A stretch of 64,000 nt of DNA from Enoplolaimus lenunculus (Eukaryota; Nematoda; Enoplea; Enoplida; Thoracostomopsidae), in the NCBI GenBank assembly GCA_030248215.1, contig JASANG010000273.1:382001-446000 (forward strand). Reading direction: 5' to 3'. A program made the translations under genes and the position numbers. Numbering within the stretch: the stretch's first letter is position 1; the number at the start of each line of letters is the position of its first letter. Below the pieces are notes generated by a model. It was not told where the DNA came from. It made no database searches and saw only the letters and a list, made by a program, of their open reading frames with translations. Below are positions 1 through 9,599 of this stretch, piece after piece.

Positions 1-140
1 AGCGCGAACCGGAGGTGACTCTACATCACAAGCGGAATCTTGGTCGCTACTAGACGGTCCGCCTAAGTAGCCGTTTGATGATGGATACGACCGGAAACGG
101 ACCATAGGTCTCGGCTGTTCAGTTTCCGCTGGTTCTGAAA

Positions 141-411
141 TTAACCCCTTCTCACATTGAGTTGCCTATAGGCAACACAGCGCAGTGTATATACGCCAAA
201 TAATATATATCGCACCGTGTTTAACAATTGCAACACGTATATATAGTACTAAATCACCACAAGACGTGAGAGCCCCCTCGTACTCGAGCGTCAAGCTCCT
301 ATAGCTGAGTGGTGATGGTGTACGCCTCCCATTCGAGCCACTGGAGCTCGAACACTAGCATAAAAGTAGGTCTCACGGGAAATAGAAAATATTCATGTGA
401 GAAAGGGTTAA
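141..411. mobile_element. piggyBac-type MITE, copy 1
   Basis: A 271-bp element bounded by TTAA at both ends, with terminal inverted repeats that read CCCCTTCTCACAT on the left and ATGTGAGAAAGGG on the right. TTAA target sites and termini starting CCC are the hallmark of piggyBac transposons. There is no transposase, so it is non-autonomous. A second copy of exactly the same length, with its interior inverted, lies at 56126-56396. The family assignment rests on the ends only. Confidence 0.75.
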
Positions 412-517
412 AAACAGTTTTGGATGTTTGAATAATCAAAAAAATTACAGGGTTTATAGTTGAAAATTTCGAATCAGTAATTGTAATTCTTCGCCGAAAA
501 TAAACCTTGTCTAATTT

Positions 518-1117
518 ATATTTTTCAAATATGGGGAAGCCAAATAAGTACTGTACATGCACGACATACATACACATCAACATTCTCATGCTATGAAACT
601 TAAGGGGCTCCTTGCGGGAGAATTTCTCGTATGCACGCTATGATAATATTCCAATCGTAAAATTGCTTCCCTGAACAGCAATTGTCGTCTGGGACGTACC
701 AGTTACCAACTGGGGCAAATAGCTGTTTGGGGCACGACTTATATACATGTCAAGTCAATATTCTAAAATCTGTGTAGTATTTAAATTTCCAACTTACGTT
801 CATATATACATTCTTCGATATTTTTCAAATATGGGGAAGCCAAATAAGTACTGTACATGCACGACATACATACACATCAACATTCTCATGCTATGAAACT
901 TAAGGGGCTCCTTGCGGGAGAATTTCTCGTATGCACGCTATGATAATATTCCAATCGTAAAATTGCTTCCCTGAACAGCAATTGTCGTCTGGGACGTACC
1001 AGTTACCAACTGGGGCAAATAGCTGTTTGGGGCACGACTTATATACATGTCAAGTCAATATTCTAAAATCTGTGTAGTATTTAAATTTCCAACTTACGTT
1101 CATATATACATTCTTCG
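518..1117. repeat. Exact 300-bp tandem duplication
   Basis: Bases 518-817 are repeated immediately at 818-1117, and I find no mismatch line by line. Identity ends abruptly at about 1119. The unit has no clear coding content. Perfect identity means a very recent duplication or an assembly artefact. Confidence 0.9.
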
Positions 1118-1119
1118 AT

Positions 1120-2309
1120 TGCTTCCAATTGTGCCAGCAGATCATGGAACGATGTCATTGTGGCATGACCTGCAATTAATTATTCAGAATAAACTCAAGC
1201 AAATAAGTTAGCCTGTTCTTGTAAGCTGTTGTCCCATATTAACACTTAAAGCTAGAATTATATATCGTTCAGCGTTGTACTTACGAAACAACTTTTGGTA
1301 AAAGCTTAATAGGCGTTCAGCTAATTTTTCTATTTTCTAAAAATTAAGCATAAGTTTGTGTTAACATATAAAAAACTGTACAATAGCAGAAAGGTGTTTT
1401 CTGAAAAACCATCCTATGAATTCACAGGATGACTTTTGTAAAATATTTTTTCTGAATAAAGCTAGGAATTTTTAACTTTTTAAATTTTTGCTTACAATGT
1501 TTTTGAAGTGCTGCCTTGAACGTTCGAGTTTTTTCATGTAAGCTGTGAATATTTTTGGTTTTCGACGGACCTGAAACGATATAACTAAGCAAACACTAGT
1601 AACAAAATTCGAATTTTTTCTGCTTCAATCGTATGGCAAAGACGTTATATCCAAGGTGTAATCGGATATTTGTTTCCGGTAAAAATTGGTGTCGGTTTTC
1701 TTTTCCGTTATTGAAATACCGGAAATACCGTTACTTTTACGCATAAAATAGGTTATTAATCACTGACTGCTATAAATTTTTAATTCACCCATGTTACTTG
1801 GACCGACACCTTATATATATACTTCTTTTTGTTCTGTTTGGGCTGAACTGACTTGCTCCGAAGCATTTTCGTTGATCGCCATGCCCGTTAATGTTTTTTC
1901 TATGATTTAATTTTATGCGGGTTCTGTAAACGGCTGTTACATATTTGCGCAATCTAGGCTCTGTTATGGATTCATGTTGTAAGTTATGAACTGCGTCCAC
2001 AAATGGACTCTAAAGAGGGATACCGGTTTCAATTGATTGGGACACAAATGGGGACCCCTCTACTTCCTTAACAATCCCTTTTATTCGGATCTATACTGCG
2101 TTTAGGATATAAAAATGTCTCAATCCAAAATTCCAAAAAAATTACTTGCTCGTTACGTTAACGAGAAAAAACTTTATTTTGTTGCCATCACTTCTCGTTC
2201 TCAATATGAAATACCGGCTGCACTACACGAGTATGATACATCCCACTTTAGTACCTGAAGCGGTAATAACCAATTCATGTTTAAAAACACTAGCAAACCA
2301 ATAGGCTTT
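1120..2309. other. AT-rich stretch without a supported gene
   Basis: I see no splice-consistent coding exon here. Bases about 1990-2100 are a partial copy of the AATAAGAGGGG-ended MITE family that is complete at 43375-43790 and 48985-49405. The rest is unassigned AT-rich DNA. Confidence 0.5.
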
Positions 2310-2412
2310 AGGAATATGCTCATTCTTGCGCTTAGGCGTAGGCTTAGGCTTAGGCATATGCATATGCATATAATATATACTGTTCCGCCCCTGTTTTTAC
2401 ATTGGCCAAAAA
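2310..2412 (-). mobile_element. Fragment of hexamer (TTAGGC)-bearing MITE
   Basis: A run of TTAGGC-like hexamers is followed by the family terminus GTTCCGCCCCTG and then TTTACATTGGCC. The same terminus closes the other copies in the window. Only one end is present, so this is a fragment. Confidence 0.6.
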
Positions 2413-5335
2413 GTTAAGCGTTTAATTAAAGTCAACTACTTAAGTAAATACTTTAAGTAAAATGTTTAATATTTGAGAAACCTAGCCAATGTGTTTTCTG
2501 TTATTTTAATTTTATATTGAGACTATACTCTGTTTACATTGTATCCTAATATTAAGTTCAATTTAAACAGTAAATCCCGTACCAAGAACGCGCAACGCCG
2601 CAGACAATCCTGAATTTTTTTGAATTAATTGATGAATTTCAATCATTTGTTCTTTGCCTGAAATTTAAAAAATATTTCTATGAAGTAAATCATATACTGA
2701 TCTTAATGTCATTAGACATAATAGATATTGTAAGGTAACAAGTTTGAAAAGAAAATAATCAAGCTTGACAGTTAATAAGTAGTGGTCTAATATAATTTTC
2801 ATAATACCCTTACACAGCTCGGGCAAAACCGGAGGTGATAAATACCGGAGCCGGAGTTCTAGATATTGTGCCGGAGCCGGAGATAGAGTCGGCCAAGCAA
2901 AATCACTCATTTTCCCCCACCAAAAGAAAAAAACCGCCCCGACGCGCCAAAACAACCACCGGCCCCCCAAACTGAGTTAATAACAGTTATTATTAACTGA
3001 TTCTGAGCTGAGTTAACTCCGGGCGAGTAGATTAAAATCGGAATATGTTCAATCAAATCATAATTCTGAGTGCTGCAACACCTAATTCAGAGCTTATGCG
3101 ACAAAATGGATTTAACTCATTCCGCCAATAACTTCAGGCAAAATACGAAAAAAATAAACAGGATAGAAATCTGAAATGAAACAAATAGATTTGACTTAGG
3201 TACCTAAAGCTTGAAGCGCAGAATCTAATTCTTGAGCCGTTGCCGCAATTACAGAATACGTATCCGAAATCCGCTCTACACTGTCTGATTCTATAAATAT
3301 AGAAGGTAATATGAAATTAAATCACAGAACACAATTAAAAGGAAAAGCCGGTGTTTTAAAAGCATATAGACTGCCGTAGATGTGCACATATACCGGAATA
3401 TGAGTTGTTTTGTTGCGATAAACCACATGGTGTAGTAGTAGCATGTTTGACTCGAGTGCAAGATGGCTGACGCTCGATTGCCGGCGTAGTCCTAACTTTG
3501 GACAAAACTTTGAACACGGGATGTGCAGACCGCGTAGTTCCAACATGTAGCATCTATTTTCAGTGTGTAATGGATTTTGAAATATAACCATGTCTGTGTA
3601 AGCATTGCAGTAATGTATATTTAGTATAAATGTCGCTAGATAGTCCGTCAGCATGGCGCAGTGGTTCCCGCTATATGTGAAGAAAAAACTTGCGTGTTTG
3701 AACCCTGCCGCGGATTCTTTTTAGGTCTGTATTAATTACTAAATTTGATGTTCCAGGCAAAATATATTTGGACGATGCATTAGTTTATTGGTTTAATTCT
3801 TTGGCTTTACAACCTGATGCCTACTCTCTAAAAGCTTAAACTATCATGATTTAAGTTCACGCTAATCCAGCACTATTAAACTAACTTTCTAGATTAAGTA
3901 AACTAGCAGGTAGGTTGACGCGTAAACTCAATTAAATTCTTTACATATTTTCAGCTTAAGTGAATCTTAATGAACTCTTACATAAACATCATTCTGGGCT
4001 GCAATTGTTACTTAAACTCGTGTTAAACTTAAAAACACGTTAGTTTAAGTAAAACTTAAAATTCTAGTTTAGTTAGTCCGTCCAGCCATTTAAGTTTTAA
4101 ACTGATATTCAAGTTTAATTAAGTTATAAAACAAGTTTAAGTTTTTAGAAAAGTACCTGTGATTGGGACTAGATTTGCTTGTGACATTTTAAACTTCCCC
4201 AGTTAATTGTCAAGTACACAAATTTCGAGTTCAAATTTAATGTAATAAAAACTGAAGTCAATTTTAAATTTTCAAAGTTTGTTTTATTCCATTCTGGTTT
4301 GGGAATTTTATGAATACTATTGCTTTTCAAAAGATGACTCAACGTTAAGACTTAATAGGGTTAGGCTTAGACTTCGGATCGGCTTAATAAATTTCTAAAT
4401 AAATATGTGGTTTTACATACACATTGTTTTGTGTTTAATGAATATATTTTTATGTGACAAATTTTCGCCAAAATATTAATGCCGACTTGGCGTTTTGCAA
4501 GAAAGCGATAAATTTACAAACTATTATTTTGATGCCAAATGATCAATTGTCAACCAAAATTGTTTCGAAACAGCACCGGTTCTGGGAAAAAATCGCCAGT
4601 AAAATTACAAGACAGAATTTTTAACAGATCTTCTGTTTTATCGTAAAAATATTGATTGCGCGTCTCTATAGATTCGAGTTTAAGTTTATATCATTACATT
4701 GACAAATTAATGCGGATGAAAGAAATTCTTAAAAATAGGTGTAATTTTATGTAAATACTTTTATTTTGAGTTCTAGAATGTATTCTAAATTTTCCAAGAA
4801 AAAGTTACGCTTTTGGATTATATTGAATGTTTCAAAAGTTCAACTTTTATGATGGACAGAACTGGGAAGGTAAAAGTCAAAAATGAATATTCGCTGAAAA
4901 TATTTCATTTTCTCTAATCAATAACCAAATAAATAGGTGTTTTGGCGAGAGACCTGAAAACAGCCACAATTAACAATAAGATTTAGAATAACCTGGATCT
5001 TGGAGGTCAAATATCTTTTGGCTGATGTTTTTGTCAAATTATACCATCCAAAATAAAATCTTGACCATACGACTCTCGAGACTCTAAATTTTTAAATATC
5101 GTATACACTGAAACGATTTTAAAAATTTAAATTTGACTATTTTAACTACGATTCAGCATTTTCAACTGTAACATTGCAGATACAAGTGCATACGTTGGTT
5201 TTATGGAGGTATTTCTTCCAAAACAGCATTCCTAATACATATACTGTACAAAATTGACATATAGCCATAAGCCGCCACGTAAAACCAAGTATTGTATTAT
5301 TTACACACTCATTTGGCTTCTCGTACACTCCCTTT
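2413..5335. other. Repeat-derived intergenic stretch
   Basis: At 2815-2890 there are CCGGAG-rich pieces typical of the CAGGGTGC-ended elements. At 2975-3130 there is part of the GAGTTAA/TTAACTC fold-back family. The minus-strand open frame at 3322-3654 (110 codons) overlaps a second open frame and has no recognisable domain. From 3722 to 5335 I see only AT-rich sequence rich in AAGTTTAA-like motifs. Confidence 0.4.
3649..3722 (+). repeat. tRNA-like SINE head
   Basis: An A-box-like TGGCGCAGTGG is followed about 40 bases later by a B-box-like GTTTGAACCC, the split Pol III promoter of a tRNA. No acceptor stem pairs, so this is a tRNA-derived repeat rather than a tRNA gene. Confidence 0.5.
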
Positions 5336-6151
5336 GCGAGTTATCTTTTGCCATTATATGTTGCATTACCAATAACGTAGCTGGATCTGACGAAAACAAA
5401 TTTTGTATTCAAACCTGCATAATTCTGTGATGATTTAAAATTTAGATTTCTTAAAACATGCCAAAATTAAAAGAAAAACTATAGTTTAGCTTGATACTTA
5501 TCAGAATAATGACTTCGTACTTTTGAATGATCTCAAAAATAGCCCAGAAAAATTTGTATCGAATACGCACCGTCAAGTACTAAATATATTACCAAACAAC
5601 AAATTAGGTGCGCTAAATCAGTCATCAAACGCAAAAATGACGCAGTTAAACTCAGCGCGTCGTTTTTACACAGCCCACCGTCAGAAATTTTTGCATTTGC
5701 CGCTGTAAACGGGACACCACTAAAAGTAACATGGGCCGATGTTAGTACGAATTAACTTAAGTATATTTCAATGATTTCTTTCTTCTTGGAACGTAAGCGA
5801 CTCATGCATATACAGTTCGAGGGAAGGGAAACATTCGATAGAATCAGAGGCAAACCGAAGCAACTCAATTTTCGAAGGCCAACGCAAATTAGTCAGTAGC
5901 AATCTTGTAAACCGAATACTCCAGCACGACTGAAGCAACTGCATTTTAAATAAGTATTTTTATATTTGTATGTTTTACGCTCATAGCAATAAGCTTGTGA
6001 GTCAGGTACGTCCCTTAGAACAATAAGTTAAATAATCGTTTGAGCAACGAAAATTGAGGTTCGGAAATTCAAAAAACGCCAAATCGAGTGTTGGATATCC
6101 TTAGAATTGCCGGATATCCGGATATGAAGAAATATCCGATGTCCATCACTA
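5336..6151 (+). mobile_element. Decayed DNA-transposon copy (GATGNNCATC end)
   Basis: The block around 5380-5600 is similar to 21790-22060 and to 48300-48490. The right end, with ATATCCGATGTCCATCACTA, matches the right end of the 21.7-22.7 kb element. The left terminus is not clear. The open frame at 5523-5708 shows no domain and is probably part of the repeat. Confidence 0.45.
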
Positions 6152-7604
6152 TTAGGTATAAAGCACATTCTTACGTTTAGGCTTAGGTTTAGGCTTAGGA
6201 ATATGGTTATACTGCTGTTCCGACCGTGTTCTGTACATTGGCCTTTAGGCTGTGCCACTCTTAAACCATATTTGAATCTCAAAACTAAAACGAAAATTAA
6301 AACCAAATCCTAAACCACACCTTAAGGGAGTCCCTGGCTCCACCTATTTTCTTTTAGAACTTAAGTTAAACTTAGGCGTCGCTTGAAAGCGGAAAAATGA
6401 TAGAAATTGTGCTATGGCGGCTGCATCCGCAATGTGAAACCTACCTGGGCTTTGCACGGCCTTTGAATATTCTTTTATATGATTTTTTGGCTAGTGCTGC
6501 GGTTAACGACATAGCTAGGCTATGTCAGCACCCAATATGGGTCTCTCGGTTTTTGTTGTTGTTGTTGTTGTATCTAGTTATGTTTGTGCGGCGGACACCC
6601 AAATTCGGGTGTCGGTCTGCATGCAAATTAGATCGAGATGCTTATGGGTAGCCAGGACGGGAATCATAACATAGCTGGTAGTGTTTTTTCACGCGCTGTT
6701 CGGGCTTGTGTTTTCTATATAATTTTGGATAAATTTCGTGTAGTTTCTGACGGATTTGACAATCCTTTTGGTAAGTCTTGATTTAATCTTAGGTATTGCC
6801 ACGGTGGCGAGTATGTGAAGGTAAATTGGATTAAGAGTTATTGTTTGGAGAGCGCAGGACGCTTACGGATACCCAGTATTAATTACTTGTGTTATGGTCT
6901 AACGGGGAACACTTCGGATTTTAAGAAAACTTGGAAAACCGTAGTCTATTAAATCTGTCGGGGTTATGTTTACTATTCTACAACGGACTGGGCCATTCTA
7001 ACGGGGTTAGTTTGGTCGGAAATTTGGTGTATTTCGAACGGGGTTAGAGTGCACGGTATAGAAACTTGGTAACACTTGTATTGTAATTCTAACGGGGCTA
7101 GGATTGCACGAATTTTCTGGGCAATTGTAGAGTTTGGTAAATATGAGCTAGTGGCTAGATAAAACGGATTTAGGCATAGGTCACAAGGATTCCGGATCAG
7201 GTTGCAAGTTGGTTATCGTACTTGTGTCTTACTTGTTTATATTCGGTGTTATATACGTATTCGGGTGGGGTAATAAACATTTACCGGCCGCGTCACTGAG
7301 CCAGAGAGGTACGCATAACATCGGGGTAGAACGAATTCAGAGTTGTGATTCAGGGTCCTTTAAGTATATAGCTAGTAAAACACGAGCTTGTCACATGACC
7401 CTGATGCACACTTTTAGATTTGAAGTATTTTGATTCTTATGTTCCAATTCATTGTAAATGAGTGCTACTTTACACCCATAGTTAAAATAATAAAATGCAA
7501 AAGTATCACAAAATTGTGCCATTATGCAAGCATGTATGATTGTTGAATATCACTCAAACAGAATAGTTTTTTGCAAAATACTTCTATTTAGAAATAAATC
7601 GAAA
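6152..7604. other. Intergenic stretch with hairpins and a recurring TCTAACGGGG motif
   Basis: It opens with a hexamer-MITE fragment (about 6165-6250). Perfect hairpins follow at 6509-6527 (GACATAGC stem) and near 6592-6614 (ACACCC stem). A TTG microsatellite sits at about 6556. Between 6890 and 7100 the motif (T)TCTAACGGGG(TTAG) recurs four times. No open frame here has recognisable protein features. Confidence 0.4.
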
Positions 7605-7769
7605 TCACAGTTGCGTTTCAGTATGATTTTGTGAATCAGACTCAATGCAAGTTGGGGTGTCGGGCAAGTATTCGAATTCGTTTTCCAGCAGCGGAGTAAC
7701 ATATTTCGAGTCTCCAGAGTATAACGTGGGCGACGAACTCACGGAGGCTTGTGCTGATTCAGAAAAAGC
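7605..7769 (-). CDS. Candidate C-terminal tail exon of the TSSK-like kinase
   Basis: A strong acceptor (AATTTTCAG, minus strand) opens a 54-codon frame ending in TGA. It begins AFSESAQASVSSSP and ends NHTETQL. It is serine- and acid-rich, as expected for the poorly conserved tail that follows a TSSK kinase domain. It starts in phase 0, matching the phase in which the last clear kinase exon (9600-9835) ends. The short subdomain XI helix expected between them was not found, so either another small exon lies in 7770-9599 or this exon belongs elsewhere. Confidence 0.35.
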   Translation of the reverse strand, partial: AFSESAQASVSSSPTLYSGDSKYVTPLLENEFEYLPDTPTCIESDSQNHTETQL

Positions 7770-9599
7770 CTGAAAATTTATATTGTTCGGACTGCCGATA
7801 AATATTAAGAGCCGCATTCTCAACTGTGCGTAGCATCTATGATCAGGTTAGTAATACGTTTTTAGACGAGTAAACTGCAACTGCCTCGGAACAGAATTAG
7901 CATTAAAAGGATGTAAACCTGTACAAGTCTAATCACCTGCTGTTGATTACTGTTGGAGCTCTGACTATGTGTAACCTTAAGAGCTATGAGAAAGTGTCAA
8001 AAACTAAAATTATCAGTAAACATTAGAAATATGATGGTTCGCAAAATATATTTGTGAAAAGTTTGGAGAAAAATAAAAGAAAAGTTATAAATTTCATACC
8101 TATGCTATTGCATATTTTCACGCGTTCGAAATCGGCTAGCGGCTTTTGAGAATGCTCCTTTTACTGTTTGCCACTGAAACAAAATTGCTTACAACTTCCA
8201 TTTTCTGAGTATAAATACGATTTAAAAACAGAAAAAATTGTTATTTTTCAAAGGTACAATTTTAGCAGTTGAACTAAAGATTTTCAAATTTGAATATTGA
8301 AGCAAATAATGCTTAATTCCAGTGCAAACAGTAAATATTAACGTTAATTTTTTCATATATTTTGCGAACCATTCATTTTACTGTTTGACAATTCTATCGA
8401 AGATAATTAAGCCTGTAAGTATGTCTTCACCGTCTAATATTGCATGAATCTATTTCTACTTCCTTAGCAAGGCTTGCGCTATACTTTTTAATTTTTTAAT
8501 GCCGTTCGGTGCCGGCCGACACCCGTATTCAGTAGAAAATATGCTTACAATTAAATAAAACTGTTGCGTTAATTGTTGGTTTACTTACTATTGTGCAAGT
8601 TTTATTTTAATTTTCAGCAAACACAAAATTCTTAGTTTTACATTTACTTAATTAATCAGTAAATGTCAGCAGTAGTTTTGCTTATTTTATTTTAGCAGAT
8701 ATTTACTCAATGTTTACGACGCTTATAATTTAAAATGTTAGTGAAATATTACTAAAGGATTTTATGTTGAGTGTTTACAGAGTAGATGGCCATCCGTCAC
8801 CGTGTGTCACGGTGCGGTATCGTATCCGAACTGAATTATACTCGCGTACGATACCGTATGATGGTAGACGGTGCAAAAATGACAAGTTTATCGCAACTCT
8901 TAGAATTATTTGATAACTTTCTTGCACTAAAAGCAAATGCTAAATTCCTGTGAAAGACGTAGCTTAATTTCCGTATTAAATAAATACGCGTAAATAGGAT
9001 GGATCTGCTTTAAATTGAAATGATAAGCTTCATTGCTGAAAAACTGCAAAACTTACACAAGATTCGTTTGAAATAGTTGTTTTAATGTAGTATTCTTGGC
9101 CATACATCCATGCAGAATTAACAACCTAAAATTATTCCCAATGTTAATCTTTAACTCTTTGCTTACTAAAACGTTAATATTAATTGTGAAACTAAAGAAC
9201 TTAACAAAACAACGTAAAAAATTCATTAACTAGTTTTCGAAATACCAGAAGGTTTCTGAATTATATAGTCTAGAGAGTAAATTGAAGCTGTAGACTAATT
9301 TTACGCCTAGGTTTATGTTTAGGCTTAGTTGAAGACTTAACTTAGGCTTAGTATTGGCTTAACATTATTAAGAATATGTCTCGAATCTATACATTGGCTG
9401 AAGTTTCTAATATTATCTACACAAAAAGAAGTAAAAGGTTAAAAACTTTATTGGATTGTATTTATCCAAGATTGTATCTCTTTCACGAATAGAGTGTACT
9501 ATGAGCAACTAATTGCTAACTGCGTAAGTACTTAATACGATCAATATAAATACACAATGCACAGTGTTTCGAAATAACTGCCACTATTGGCAAGCTTAC
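7770..9599. other. Probable last intron of the kinase gene
   Basis: No coding exon could be supported on either strand. A hexamer-MITE fragment lies at about 9295-9395. CG-rich palindromic motifs of the CGGTG/CACCG type lie at 8500-8520 and 8790-8880. Confidence 0.4.
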
